A stretch of DNA of 64,000 nucleotides from Acidovorax sp. (GCA_031277855.1 JAITLO010000008.1:300014-364013), one strand, 5' to 3'; positions 28,699-37,664 are shown, counted from the first letter of the stretch. The notes: generated by a model not told the origin, from the sequence alone. Translations and numbers: made by a program.

Positions 28699-28730
28699 TA
28701 AAAAACAAGGAGCGCAGTAGCGCTCCTTGT
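28699..28730 (-). terminator. Rho-independent terminator of the sulfhydrylase gene
   Basis: Read on the minus strand: ACAAGGAGCGC, a short loop, GCGCTCCTTGT, then a T-run (AAAAAA at 28700-28705 on the plus strand). It lies 40 bp past the stop at 28770 and about 100 bp before the glnD start. Confidence 0.88.
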
Positions 28731-28769
28731 CTTGTGGCAGGGCATGGTGCCACCCCCGGTGGTGCCGGC

Positions 28770-30047
28770 TTACACCTGGGCCAGGGCCTGCTCCAGATCG
28801 GCCAGCAGGTCGTCGATGTGCTCGATGCCCACGGAAAGGCGGACCATGCCTTCGGTCACGCCGGCCTTGGCCAGCTCGGCCGCATCCAGCTGGCGGTGGG
28901 TGGTGGAGGCAGGGTGGGTGGCCAGCGATTTGGCATCACCAATGTTCACCAGGCGGGTGAACAGCTGCAGCGCATCCAGAAAACGTGCGCCGGCCTCGCG
29001 CCCTTGTGCCCCTTTTAAGCTGAAGGACAGAATGCCCGAGGCACGGCCGCCGGACTGCTTTTGCACAATGGCGTGGTCGGGGTGGTCTTTGAGGCCTGCA
29101 TAGCGCACCCATTCCACCTTGGGGTGGTTTTGCAGGGTTTCGGCAATTTTTTGCGTGTTTTCGCAGATGCGGTCCATGCGCAGGGCCAGGGTCTCAATGC
29201 CTTGCAGAATCTGGAAGGCGTTTTGCGGCGAAATGGCCGCACCCATATTGCGCAGCGGCACCACGCGGGCACGGCCGATAAAGGCGGCCGGGCCCAGGGC
29301 TTCGGTGTAGACCACGCCGTGGTAGCTCACATCGGGCTCGTTCAGGCGCTTGAAGCGCTCTTTGTGCTCGGCCCAGGGGAATTTGCCGCTGTCCACAATC
29401 GCCCCGCCCACGCTGGTGCCGTGGCCGCCCAGGTATTTGGTCAGCGAGTGCACCACGATGTCTGCGCCGAATTCGAAGGGGCGCAGCAGATAGGGCGAGG
29501 GCACGGTGTTGTCCACAATCAGTGGCACGCCGTGGGCATGGGCCACATCCGCCAGGGCGCGGATGTCGGTCACATTGCCCAGGGGGTTGCCAATGGACTC
29601 GATGAAAACGGCCTTGGTTTTGCTGTCGATCAGCTTGCCGAAGCTGGCCGGATCGCGCGGGTCGGCAAAGCGCACCTCAATGCCTTGCTGGGGGAAGGTG
29701 TGGGCAAAGAGGTTGTAGGTGCCGCCATACAAGGTGCTGGCGCTGATGATGTTGTCGCCGGTCTCGGCCAGGGTCTGGATGGCGGCGGTGATGGCTGCCA
29801 TGCCCGAGGCCACGGCCAGGGCGGCAATGCCGCCCTCCAGGGCTGCGACGCGCTTTTCCAGTACGTCGGTGGTGGGGTTCATGATGCGGGTGTAGATATT
29901 GCCCGGTACTTTGAGGTCGAAGAGATCAGCGCCATGTTGGGCGCTGTCGAAGGCATAGGCCACGGTCTGGTAGATGGGCACGGCCACGGCCTTGGTGGTG
30001 GGGTCGGGGGCGTAGCCGGCGTGCACGGCGAGAGTTTCTATGCGCAT
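28770..30047 (-). CDS. metY: O-acetylhomoserine aminocarboxypropyltransferase (sulfhydrylase), MetY type
   Basis: PLP-dependent Cys/Met metabolism enzyme making homocysteine directly from O-acetylhomoserine and sulfide. I take the ATG at 30047 (MRIETLAVHAGYAPDPTT), preceded by GAAAGAGAC; this gives 425 residues, typical of MetY and longer than MetB or MetC. The PLP lysine is K204 in HSLTKYLGGHGTSVGG. Other family stretches are QTVAYAFDSAQHGADLF and NPTTDVLEKRVAALEGG. It is a single gene with its own terminator and is divergent from the diguanylate cyclase cluster. Confidence 0.93.
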   Translation of the reverse strand: MRIETLAVHAGYAPDPTTKAVAVPIYQTVAYAFDSAQHGADLFDLKVPGNIYTRIMNPTTDVLEKRVAALEGGIAALAVASGMAAITAAIQTLAETGDNIISASTLYGGTYNLFAHTFPQQGIEVRFADPRDPASFGKLIDSKTKAVFIESIGNPLGNVTDIRALADVAHAHGVPLIVDNTVPSPYLLRPFEFGADIVVHSLTKYLGGHGTSVGGAIVDSGKFPWAEHKERFKRLNEPDVSYHGVVYTEALGPAAFIGRARVVPLRNMGAAISPQNAFQILQGIETLALRMDRICENTQKIAETLQNHPKVEWVRYAGLKDHPDHAIVQKQSGGRASGILSFSLKGAQGREAGARFLDALQLFTRLVNIGDAKSLATHPASTTHRQLDAAELAKAGVTEGMVRLSVGIEHIDDLLADLEQALAQV

Positions 30048-30277
30048 CTGTCTCTTTCGGGTAATTGCTAGTGAATGTTTCTTTTCTGAGGTGGGGAATG
30101 GCACTGGCGGGCCATGCCAAACCGGCAGCCAAGAGCGTCAGCGGCGATTATGCAAGGGGGTTGTCACTGGGCGAACCAAGCTTTAGCTATGTGCTTATGG
30201 GGTGGAGAGAGGTACCGCTGATCTGTGGCATTTAGATACACTTATTGGACTTCGCTATTCGCATCGCCTGTCCGTTT

Positions 30278-31474
30278 GTGCTTTCCCTCTCTGATCGCTA
30301 CTTTGCACTCATCGTGCCGCTGTGCGTGTTGCTGTTGGCAGCGGCGCTGGTGGGATGCTGGGCGGCATTGCGCTACCAGCGCCATCAGCGGTACTTGCTG
30401 TGGCTGGCGGCCGGCTATGCGCTCAGTGCGCTGGCACTGGGCTGGCAAAGTCTGTTGGACAGCAGCGAGTTTGCCCGCTGGGCACCGGTGACCGGGGCGC
30501 TGTACCTGAGCGGGGCCTGGTCGCTGGCCCAGGGCATGGCTGGGCGCTATGGCTGCTCGGCCCATCCGCGCATTGCCATCGTGCTGGGGGTCGTGGTGCT
30601 GGGGGTGCTGTATTACTACAGCCATGTGCAAGAGCAGCTGTTGGTGCGCATGCACTGGCTGAATCTGGGCCTGGGATTGATGCAGGTTCTGCCCATGTAT
30701 GGCATATGGCGCAGCAAACCTTTGAATGACCGCTTGGAACGCACCCTGCGTGGGTCTTTTCTGGTGTTCGCTTGTTACACCATGGTCAGGCCTGTGCTGA
30801 TCTTGCTGCTGGTGCCAGGTCTGCAGGGCAGCGACATTCCGCGCTCAGGCTACTGGCTGGTCACTCTGGCGGGGACCTTGATCTTTGCCCTGTGGTTTTC
30901 CATGCTGCTGCTGGCTTGCACGGTGCGCGACGTGCTCACCACCTTGCGTGAAGAGCGCAACCACGATCCGCTGACCCAGTTGCTCAACCGCCGTGCCTTT
31001 ATGGAGGCGGCCAAGAGCTTGCTGGAGGCACCGCGCACTGCGCCCTGGGCGGTGGTGGCGAGCGATATAGACCATTTCAAGCAGGTCAATGACCGCTGGG
31101 GTCATGCTTGTGGTGACCAGGTGCTGCAGTCGGTCAGCAATGTGCTGAGGCAGCAGGTGCGTAAAGGGGATGTGGTGGCGCGCTTTGGTGGTGAAGAGTT
31201 TGTGCTGTTGCTGCAACGTGCCAGCTTGCAGGAAGCGGAGGCCGCCGTTCAACGCATGCGCCAGCAGCTGGCATCGACGGAGATGCTGACGCTGCCCAAT
31301 GGCCGCCAGGTGACGCTCAGCTTCGGAGTAGCCACAGTGCAAGACTTGACGCACCTGAGCCTGGCCTTGTCGCGTGCCGACATTTTGCTGTATGAGGCCA
31401 AACAGGCAGGGAGAGACCGGGTCCACGTGGACGTGGATGTGCCCGCCACCGCAGCCGCTGTGCATGTGGCATAA
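30278..31474 (+). CDS. Membrane-bound diguanylate cyclase (GGDEF), first of three tandem paralogues
   Basis: Synthesises c-di-GMP from two GTP. The N-terminal 215 or so residues are hydrophobic with about six or seven predicted TM helices (for example LCVLLLAAALVGCWAAL). The GGDEF domain follows, with the active-site GGEEF at residues 304-308, the metal/substrate DIDHFKQVND, and an inhibitory I-site RKGD five residues before GGEEF. I place the start at the GTG at 30278 because SDRYFALIVPLCV then aligns with the start of the next paralogue; a TTG at 30245 is possible. No clear ribosome site. The motif AGATACACT (30234-30242) is shared with the upstream region of the second paralogue. Confidence 0.88.
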   Translation: MLSLSDRYFALIVPLCVLLLAAALVGCWAALRYQRHQRYLLWLAAGYALSALALGWQSLLDSSEFARWAPVTGALYLSGAWSLAQGMAGRYGCSAHPRIAIVLGVVVLGVLYYYSHVQEQLLVRMHWLNLGLGLMQVLPMYGIWRSKPLNDRLERTLRGSFLVFACYTMVRPVLILLLVPGLQGSDIPRSGYWLVTLAGTLIFALWFSMLLLACTVRDVLTTLREERNHDPLTQLLNRRAFMEAAKSLLEAPRTAPWAVVASDIDHFKQVNDRWGHACGDQVLQSVSNVLRQQVRKGDVVARFGGEEFVLLLQRASLQEAEAAVQRMRQQLASTEMLTLPNGRQVTLSFGVATVQDLTHLSLALSRADILLYEAKQAGRDRVHVDVDVPATAAAVHVA

Positions 31475-31719
31475 GCGCTGATCCTTTCCAGGCGGGTATG
31501 CGGCTGCTTGCAAAATGGGAGCAGCCGATGCTGGTGTGCAAGGCTTGAGCAGCGAAAGGCAGCATCCATCTTGGACGTGAAGGCAGCCCTGGGCGGACAA
31601 GACCGCAGGCGGGCAGGACCAAAGGCCTTCTGCGGCAGCTTGTATTGCGCAAAGATACACTCTGATACATAACGCTGGCCGCGTTTCTCCCACGCTTTTT
31701 CTACACACCACCACGCCCT

Positions 31720-32937
31720 GTGAACCTGCCCGTCGATCAATACTTTGCCTTGATCGCACCCATGTGCGTGATCTTGCTGGGTGGCGTGTTGCTGGCTTGC
31801 TGGTGGATGCAGCGCCACCTGGTATCTGCCCGGTTTCTGCTCTGGCTGGCTGCCGGCTATGTGCTGCCAGCGTTGGCTCTGGGGGCACAAAGCCTGATGG
31901 ACAACGCCCAGCTGGCACGCTGGGCAACGGTCACGGCCGTGCCTTATTTGCTGGGTGCATGGTGTTTGGCAGAGGGCATAGCGCAGCGCTATGGTCAGGG
32001 CCATGCCCATCGCTGGATGGGTCTTATCGTGACGGTGCTGGCTTTGGCGTTGCTGCATTATTTCTCCCGTGTGTACGACGACCTCTGGGCCCGTGTGCAA
32101 TGGCTGAATCTGGCCATGGGCATCTTGCAGTCCCTGGCCATTCCCCGCCTGCTGCGGGCTCCCCCCGCCCGTGATGGGCTGGAGAAGGCGCTGCGCTGGA
32201 CTTATATTGTTTTTTCTTTCTATATCTTGCTGCGTGCATTGGTGGTGTGGCTGGTGCTGCCCTCCGAGGAGGGCGGGCAGCTGACACGTACGGGCTATTG
32301 GCTGCTGACCTTGGCTGGCACCTTGCTGTTCACGCTCTGGTTCTCGCTGGTGCTGCTGTCCTGTGCGGTGCGTGATGTGCTCACCACGCTGCGCGAAGAA
32401 CGCAACCGTGACCCCCTGACCCGCTTGCTCAACCGCCGTGCCTTCATGGAAGCGGCAGAAGCGGTGCTGACCGACAGGCGCACAGGCCCCTGGGCCGTGG
32501 TGGCTGCCGATATCGACCACTTCAAAAGAGTCAACGACAGCTGGGGTCATGGCTGTGGCGACCAGGTCTTGCAAAGCGTCAGCCAGGTGTTGCTGCAGCA
32601 GGTGCGCGCAGGCGATGCCGTGGCGCGCTTTGGTGGAGAGGAGTTTGTGGTGCTGCTGCAGCGGGTGTCGCTGGAGTCTGCGGAGCAGGTGGTGCAGCGC
32701 ATCACCCAGGAGCTGCGCCGCACCGAGATGGCCTGTCTGCCAAAGGGCTATGCGGTGAGCATGAGCTTTGGCATTGCGCCGGTGGCAGGCCTGCCAGGCT
32801 TGGCTGCTGCACTCTCACATGCCGATGCACTGCTTTATGCTGCCAAGCAGGCAGGGCGTGATCGCATCTGCGTGGCTCCGTCCCCCCGGGCACCCGCACC
32901 ACCTCCGGACATCCGCGAGCAAGATATTTTGGTGTGA
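31720..32937 (+). CDS. Membrane-bound diguanylate cyclase (GGDEF), second of three tandem paralogues
   Basis: 405 residues from a GTG start at 31720 (MNLPVDQYFALIAPMCV). The architecture is the same as in the gene upstream: a multi-helix membrane domain of about 215 residues, then GGDEF with GGEEF at 305-309, DIDHFKRVND and an I-site RAGD. The two proteins are clearly related along their full length, including the linker CAVRDVLTTLREERNRDPLT, so they arose by tandem duplication. The 245-bp gap before it has no gene. It contains AGATACACT (31653-31661), also found before the first paralogue, a possible shared promoter element. Confidence 0.9.
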   Translation: MNLPVDQYFALIAPMCVILLGGVLLACWWMQRHLVSARFLLWLAAGYVLPALALGAQSLMDNAQLARWATVTAVPYLLGAWCLAEGIAQRYGQGHAHRWMGLIVTVLALALLHYFSRVYDDLWARVQWLNLAMGILQSLAIPRLLRAPPARDGLEKALRWTYIVFSFYILLRALVVWLVLPSEEGGQLTRTGYWLLTLAGTLLFTLWFSLVLLSCAVRDVLTTLREERNRDPLTRLLNRRAFMEAAEAVLTDRRTGPWAVVAADIDHFKRVNDSWGHGCGDQVLQSVSQVLLQQVRAGDAVARFGGEEFVVLLQRVSLESAEQVVQRITQELRRTEMACLPKGYAVSMSFGIAPVAGLPGLAAALSHADALLYAAKQAGRDRICVAPSPRAPAPPPDIREQDILV

Positions 32938-33106
32938 CTGGGCTAGCCTTGTGGGTGTTGCACGGTCATCGGCCAGCGCAACATGAGAAAGTGAATGTAT
33001 GTAGCTTGCATATGGGAGGCTGGTGCAGCCCGTGCACAGCCTGCTGGCGCGGAGCGCGCATCCGCGCACAGACATGCATTTGGCGTCCACAGGAGGTCTA
33101 CGCTCT

Positions 33107-34258
33107 GTGACTGCCGGCAACTATTACGCGTTGAGCCTGCCCCTGTGCACCAGCTTGCTGGCACTGGGTTTTTGGGCTTGCTGGCGCTGGCGGCGTGCAC
33201 AGCGGGATACGCTGTGGATGGCGGGCTGCTTTGCCTTGTTTGGCCTGGGACTGGCCGGGCAGGTGCTGACGCCGCCATTGCCCTTGCGCGGCAGCGCCGT
33301 GGTCAGCGCCCTGCTGTACCAAGGAGGCGCCTGGTGCTTGGCCGAGGCCATGTGCTGGCGGCTGGGACAGCGGCCAGCGCGCTGGCCCATGGCCTGGCTG
33401 GTAGGGCTGGCATTTGTGGTGCGCATCTACTATGTCTATGTGGGAGAGCCGTTTTATATGCGGGTCTATGCGCTGAACTTTGGCCTGGCGGCCCAGTTGG
33501 CGGTGGGCACGTGGCGGCTGTGGCGAGAGCGCCCGGTGCTCCGGCTGGAACGTGCATTGCGGCTGCTGTTTGGACTGCTGATTCTGAGTTTTTTGGTGCG
33601 CACCCATTCAACCGTGCCGGCCTCGGTAGCGGTGAGCAAAGCCAGTCTGGCCGATTCGCCGTTCTGGGGGGTGCTGCAGCTGAGCATGCTGGTTTTTGCG
33701 CTGCTGTTTGCCATGCTGTATGCGGCCATCACCATGCGCGATGCGCTGGTGCAACTGCAAGACGAGCGCAACCGTGACCCGCTGACCCAGCTGCTCAATC
33801 GACGGGCCTTTCTGGAAGCACTCAAACATGGTGACCAGCGCCGGGCTGTGGGCACGGTGCTGGTGTGCGATGTGGATCATTTCAAGCAGGTCAACGATCG
33901 CTGGGGCCATGCGGTAGGGGATGCCGTGCTCCAGGGCTTTGCCCGCACGCTGCAAGAATGCGTGCGGGAGGGCGATCTGGTGGCGCGCTTTGGCGGGGAA
34001 GAGTTTGTGCTGCTGCTCTATGGTGTGGTGCCAAAGGACGCGGCCCTGGTGGCCGAGCGCATACGCCAGCACTTACGGCATATGGATGTGGGCTTGTTGC
34101 CGCCAGAGCACGCAATCACGGCCAGCTTTGGGGTGGCGCCGCTGTTGGCCTTGTCGCAGCTGAACCAGGCCATTGCCCAGGCCGATAGGCTGCTGTATGC
34201 CGCCAAGGCCGCAGGCCGTGACTGCGTGCGCTGGGAGGCTGAGCCCATCAAGCTCTAG
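33107..34258 (+). CDS. Membrane-bound diguanylate cyclase (GGDEF), third of three tandem paralogues
   Basis: 383 residues. The start is fixed by an ideal ribosome site: AGGAGGT at 33091-33097, nine bases before GTG at 33107. This removes an upstream open stretch reaching 33023. The N-terminal membrane domain (NYYALSLPLCTSLLALGFWA onward) aligns with the other two paralogues but is more diverged. The GGDEF domain keeps GGEEF (296-300), DVDHFKQVND and the I-site REGD, so it should be active and product-inhibited. Its last 11 bases overlap the 3' end of the convergent exonuclease gene. Confidence 0.9.
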   Translation: MTAGNYYALSLPLCTSLLALGFWACWRWRRAQRDTLWMAGCFALFGLGLAGQVLTPPLPLRGSAVVSALLYQGGAWCLAEAMCWRLGQRPARWPMAWLVGLAFVVRIYYVYVGEPFYMRVYALNFGLAAQLAVGTWRLWRERPVLRLERALRLLFGLLILSFLVRTHSTVPASVAVSKASLADSPFWGVLQLSMLVFALLFAMLYAAITMRDALVQLQDERNRDPLTQLLNRRAFLEALKHGDQRRAVGTVLVCDVDHFKQVNDRWGHAVGDAVLQGFARTLQECVREGDLVARFGGEEFVLLLYGVVPKDAALVAERIRQHLRHMDVGLLPPEHAITASFGVAPLLALSQLNQAIAQADRLLYAAKAAGRDCVRWEAEPIKL

Positions 34259-34904
34259 CGGGAGGGCGTGTACGTGCTGTCCGCTGCGCAGCCGGGTCTG
34301 GCTGGCGTGCCAGCCAAGCGGGCAGTGCGGCATACACCATGGCCGGGCCATGGGCGTCGTTGGCGGCATAGCGCAGCTGTGCTGGGCTGAGTTGCAGGGC
34401 GGCCCAGTTCGAGGTGGACTGCTTTTTGGACTTGCGAAAGCTTTGCCCCAAGGTCAGTGCCACGGCGGCACGCACGCCGGTGCTGCTGCCATAGCCTTGC
34501 TGCTTGAACACCTGGTCCAAGTCCAGCACATTGTGCAGCTCGCAGCCCAGGCGGCGCGGCAAGGTGGTGCGGTCATTGTCCAGTCCAAAGCCCACCTTGC
34601 AGATGCCGGGGTGGCTGAGGATCTCACGTGCCAGGGCCAGTGCCTGCGGATGGTGCAGCTGCAGCAGCCATGCGGCGTTTGGGGTGGCCAGTTGCACCAG
34701 ATGGGGGCCGTTGTCGACTTGCTGGCTGCTGAAAATGGGCTTGCTTTCGGTGTCAAAGCCCAAGGCAGATTGGACCAGCAAGGCTTCGCGCGCCTGGGCG
34801 AATGCGGCTTCGCTGGCGGGCAGGGCAATGGCGTGATCGGGCAGGGCCGCAAAGGGCGGCAAAAGCAGGCTGTCTTCTTTGGAGGGGGGCTTGAGACGGG
34901 ACAT
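34248..34904 (-). CDS. DEDDy 3'-5' exonuclease domain protein (RNase D-like)
   Basis: 218-residue single-domain exonuclease. ExoI motif GFDTESKP gives D51 and E53; ExoII-type FGLDNDRTTL holds D109 and D111; the C-terminal RYAANDAHGPAMVY has the Tyr-x3-Asp arrangement of the DEDDy subclass, as in RNase D and WRN. No HRDC domain follows, so it is not a full RNase D. Whether the substrate is RNA or DNA cannot be told. The N-terminal 40 residues and the last 20 (basic, Arg/Pro-rich) are low-conservation sequence. It is convergent with, and overlaps, the third diguanylate cyclase gene. Confidence 0.85.
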   Translation of the reverse strand: MSRLKPPSKEDSLLLPPFAALPDHAIALPASEAAFAQAREALLVQSALGFDTESKPIFSSQQVDNGPHLVQLATPNAAWLLQLHHPQALALAREILSHPGICKVGFGLDNDRTTLPRRLGCELHNVLDLDQVFKQQGYGSSTGVRAAVALTLGQSFRKSKKQSTSNWAALQLSPAQLRYAANDAHGPAMVYAALPAWLARQPDPAAQRTARTRPPARA

Positions 34905-34993
34905 GGCGGGCCAAAAAGTGCGAGGCGCAAGCGTACACAGTTTTGCTGTCTCAGGCGGCGCGCCAGTTTGAGAACGCGTTCTAAGAACGGGGT

Positions 34994-35401
34994 CTAGGCT
35001 GCCGGCACGACCGTACCCTGGGCCAGGGCGCAGAGCTTTCGGCTCTCCCCGTCCAGGGCGTAGATCTCACACTGGCAAATGGCCATGCGCTTGCCGGCGC
35101 TGCGCGCCTGGGCCAGGGCCACCAGGCGGCTGCCAATGGCGGGCCGCAGGTAGTTGATCTTGAACTCCGCCGTCAAGGCATTGCCGCCCAGTGCCAGGCC
35201 GCCGGCAAAGGTGATGGCGTTGTCCGCCAGGTAGCTGAGCACGCCGCCATGGACAAAGCCATGCTGCTGTTTGTGGTGGTCTTGCACGGTCAGTGCCAGC
35301 TCCGCACTGTCACTGGAGGAGGCCACCAGCTCGGCGCCTATGAACTGGCTAAAGGGCTGGGAAGCGAAGACCTGGCTGGCAAAAGCATGCATATCGTTCA
35401 T
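34994..35401 (-). CDS. PaaI-family hotdog thioesterase
   Basis: Acyl-CoA thioesterase of the PaaI/4HBT hotdog fold, 135 residues. The core motif HGFVHGGVLSYLADNAI carries the catalytic-loop pattern HGG..L.D expected of this family, and KINYLRPAIGSRLVALAQ is the matching second strand. Substrate unknown; PaaI proper acts on phenylacetate intermediates, but no paa genes are nearby. The ATG at 35401 has AGGTCACC upstream. It is transcribed as a single gene, divergent from msrA. Confidence 0.87.
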   Translation of the reverse strand: MNDMHAFASQVFASQPFSQFIGAELVASSSDSAELALTVQDHHKQQHGFVHGGVLSYLADNAITFAGGLALGGNALTAEFKINYLRPAIGSRLVALAQARSAGKRMAICQCEIYALDGESRKLCALAQGTVVPAA

Positions 35402-35574
35402 TGGGTGACCTTTGAGGCGGCGAGTGCTGCAGTTGTATACGTCTTCGCGATGCCGTGGATGACATGAGGGCGACAGTGCTGCGCAGCGCCGGCATGCATT
35501 GGCTTTAAGCTTGCAGCTTGTGCAGACAGATGCCCGCAGCCCGCCATGGGCTGTGGGTGAACAGGGAGAGCGTG

Positions 35575-36108
35575 ATGGAAAGCATCGTCTTGGGCGGTGG
35601 TTGTTTTTGGTGCACCGATGCGGTGTTCACCCGCGTGCGCGGGGTGTTGAGCGTGGAGGCTGGCTATGCCAACGGCCATGTGGACCACCCCAGCTATGAA
35701 CAGGTCTGCACCGGCCAGACCGGCCATGTGGAAGGCGTGAAGCTGGTGTTCGACCCCCAGGTGATCGGGTTGCAGGCCCTGCTGGAAATTTTCTTTGGCA
35801 CGCATGACCCCACCACGCTGAACCGCCAGGGCCACGATGTGGGCACGCAATACCGCAGCGGCATTTACTACAGCAACGCGCAGCAGCACGAGGTGGCAGA
35901 GCAGATGCTGAAGCTGTTTGCCCAGCAGCAGACCTTTGGCGCCCCGGTGGTCACCGAGTTGCAGCCGCTGCGCAGCTGGTGGCCGGCCGAGGAAATGCAC
36001 CAGAACTACTTCGCCCGCAACCCCAACCAAGGCTATTGCGCCCATGTGGTGGGGCCCAAGGTGCACAAGTTTTTGCAGACTTTTGCATGCTACGCCAAGC
36101 CGGACTGA
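35575..36108 (+). CDS. msrA: Peptide methionine (S)-S-oxide reductase
   Basis: Repairs oxidised methionine (S-epimer) in proteins. From the ATG at 35575 (MESIVLGGGCFWC), with AGGGAGAG upstream, it has 177 residues. The catalytic motif GCFWC provides C10 and C13. Conserved pieces EAGYANGH, HDPTTLNRQGHDVGTQYRS and AHVVGPKVHKF are all present. A resolving Cys near the C-terminus (TFACYAKPD) is also seen. There is no fused MsrB domain. The zinc-regulator operator begins 113 bp downstream. Confidence 0.95.
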   Translation: MESIVLGGGCFWCTDAVFTRVRGVLSVEAGYANGHVDHPSYEQVCTGQTGHVEGVKLVFDPQVIGLQALLEIFFGTHDPTTLNRQGHDVGTQYRSGIYYSNAQQHEVAEQMLKLFAQQQTFGAPVVTELQPLRSWWPAEEMHQNYFARNPNQGYCAHVVGPKVHKFLQTFACYAKPD

Positions 36109-36220
36109 ACCACCTGAGACAGCTGTGCGGCCTGTGCGCTGGCGCTGCAACGGCCGCGCCATGCCCTGCTGTCCAAGCAGGACTTTGTGCAGCACCAGCG
36201 GTGGAGCACGCTGTTTTTGC

Positions 36221-36249
36221 TTAATAATGCAACTTGGTTGCGTTAATAA
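36221..36249. promoter_or_regulatory. Near-palindromic operator upstream of the Fur/Zur-family gene
   Basis: 29-bp inverted repeat centred at 36235: TTAATAATGCAAC, spacer TTG, GTTGCGTTAATAA; 11 of 13 positions pair. It ends three bases before the ATG at 36253, a position that would block transcription or initiation of the regulator and following genes. AT-rich palindromes with a central GCAAC..GTTGC core suit a Fur-family, probably Zur, box. Confidence 0.7.
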
Positions 36250-36252
36250 GCT

Positions 36253-36771
36253 ATGACTGCATCTTCTGTTTCCCGTCGCCGCTCCCTGCTCGCAGGCGAA
36301 TCTGCATTGCCTGCCGGCATGCGTTCCACGCGTGCCACCCGGGCCTTGCTGGCTTTGCTGCGCAGCCAGTCTGCGCAGCGTCTGTCTGCCGCCGATGCCG
36401 AGGCCGCCCTGGCTCGATTGGGCGTGGTGGTGAACCGTGTCACCGTGTTTCGCGCCCTGGACCGGCTGGCACAAGCGGGATTGCTGCAGCGTCGGGTGGA
36501 CGATGACCGCGTCACCCGCTACCAATGGCGCGGCGATAGCACGCCAACGCAGCAGGTGCCTGGGCCGGTGGAAGAGGGCTGGGTCATGCACTTTCGTTGC
36601 CAGCAATGCCAGCAGCGGGTGGCCGTGGACATCGCGGCCCCTGGTATAGGCCAGGCCCTGCAGGGGCTGGCCCGCAGCTTGCTAGCGGTGGGACAGGTAC
36701 AGCAGCTGGAACTGCAGGGCTGCTGTGCCGCCTGCCAGGCCATGGACTCGGCAGACGGCACAGCACGCTAG
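36253..36771 (+). CDS. Fur-family transcriptional regulator, probably zinc-responsive (Zur-like)
   Basis: 172-residue metalloregulator. The winged-helix N-terminal domain is at about residues 22-92, with recognition helix NRVTVFRALDRLAQAG. The dimerisation domain carries the structural zinc cysteines C116-x2-C119 (HFRCQQC) and C157/C158 with C161 (GCCAAC). The His-rich HHHH stretch of iron Fur is absent, which favours Zur. Context supports zinc: a palindrome directly upstream and a His-rich-loop TonB receptor three genes downstream. The assignment to zinc is inference. The N-terminus is longer than in classical Zur by about 20 residues. Confidence 0.82.
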   Translation: MTASSVSRRRSLLAGESALPAGMRSTRATRALLALLRSQSAQRLSAADAEAALARLGVVVNRVTVFRALDRLAQAGLLQRRVDDDRVTRYQWRGDSTPTQQVPGPVEEGWVMHFRCQQCQQRVAVDIAAPGIGQALQGLARSLLAVGQVQQLELQGCCAACQAMDSADGTAR

Positions 36772-36803
36772 CGTTTGTTTTTTTGACTTTCAGGATGAAC
36801 TTC

Positions 36804-37139
36804 ATGTCCGTATTGATTTCTTGGCGCCGCCAGGCCGCGCGCGGCTGTGTGATGCTGGCGTGGGGTCTTGCACCGGCACTGGTGCTGGCACAAACATCGG
36901 TATCCACCTCTGGCCCTGCATCTGCTCCAACGCAGGCCGCAGCCTCCGTGCCACGCCCTGGGCTGGATGCCCATACCCGTGAAGACATTGCGCGCCACCA
37001 GGCCATGGCCAAGGCCCATGCCCAGGCAGCGCAATGCCTGGAGTCCGGTCAATCCGCCGCTGCGTGCCAGCAGCAGCTGCAAACCGCATGCAAAGGCCTG
37101 GCCTTGGGCAAGAATTGCGGCATGCGCCATAGCCACTAA
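36804..37139 (+). CDS. Small secreted Cys-containing protein of the zinc locus, function unknown
   Basis: 111 residues with a signal peptide (core VMLAWGLAPALVLAQ, cleavage after LAQ). Start taken at the ATG at 36804, eight bases after AGGA; an ATG at 36795 is the alternative. The mature protein has an unstructured Ser/Pro/Ala stretch, then a compact C-terminal segment with four cysteines spaced C-x9-C-x7-C-x8-C (QCLESGQSAAAC ... KNC) and ends RHSH. The spacing suggests two disulfides or a metal site in the periplasm. I recognise no family. It lies 32 bp after the regulator gene, so it is probably in the same operon. Confidence 0.7.
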   Translation: MSVLISWRRQAARGCVMLAWGLAPALVLAQTSVSTSGPASAPTQAAASVPRPGLDAHTREDIARHQAMAKAHAQAAQCLESGQSAAACQQQLQTACKGLALGKNCGMRHSH

Positions 37140-37178
37140 GCAGCTGCACTTTTGATGGAATAGGAATAGCACCTGCGC

Positions 37179-37664
37179 ATGCCAGCCTTCACTGCAGTCA
37201 CCAGTACTCAGCCTGTTCAGCGTATGCGCGTCCAGCCGCAGCGCTGGAGCGCGGGCGCGTGGCTGCTGGCGGTCTGGATGCTGGTCATCGCCCTGGGGCC
37301 GCTGCTGGCGCGCATGCACCAGATCGTGCACCTGCCGCAGCCCGTGGCGGTGCAGCAGCAACTGGCCGGGCAGGGTGCAGGCCTGGTCAGCAGGGCCACA
37401 TCTCCGTTAGCGCCGAATGCGCTTGCCCCCCAAAGCGGCTGGGCACATGCGCTGTGGGCCATGTTTGCCCACCACCACAGCCTGGATTGCCAGGCACTGG
37501 ACCAACTGGCCCATGCCCAAGCCCCGGGCACGCCCAGCATGGTGTGGCTGGCAGCGGCCTTGCCGCTGTTTTTGGCGCAGCCTCCCGCGCCATGGGTGTG
37601 GCTGTCGCGGCCCTGGGTCTGGACCGCGCGCGGCCCTCCTGCCGACTTCATCGCCGCAAGCTGA
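37179..37664 (+). CDS. Membrane protein with His motifs in the zinc locus, function unknown
   Basis: 161 residues, with a hydrophobic helix near the N-terminus (GAWLLAVWMLVIALGPLLA) followed by RMHQIVH. In the middle is FAHHHSLDCQALDQLAHAQ, and a second hydrophobic segment (MVWLAAALPLFLAQ) follows. The H-x3-H and HHH...DC...DQL..HA pattern looks like a metal-binding envelope protein; I recall similar unnamed proteins next to TonB receptors but cannot name the family. The start at 37179 or at an internal ATG (37224) is undecided. It lies between the secreted Cys protein and the receptor gene in the same direction. Confidence 0.65.
   Translation: MPAFTAVTSTQPVQRMRVQPQRWSAGAWLLAVWMLVIALGPLLARMHQIVHLPQPVAVQQQLAGQGAGLVSRATSPLAPNALAPQSGWAHALWAMFAHHHSLDCQALDQLAHAQAPGTPSMVWLAAALPLFLAQPPAPWVWLSRPWVWTARGPPADFIAAS

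Noticed and set aside
28599..28745. 49-residue N-terminal extension of GlnD
   Set aside because: It overlaps the region of the upstream terminator and does not resemble GlnD; the ATG at 28598 gives the expected length.
30048..30277. Possible SAM-type riboswitch upstream of the O-acetylhomoserine sulfhydrylase gene
   Set aside because: I looked for a structured conserved leader on the minus strand but saw no recognisable SAM or SAH riboswitch core.
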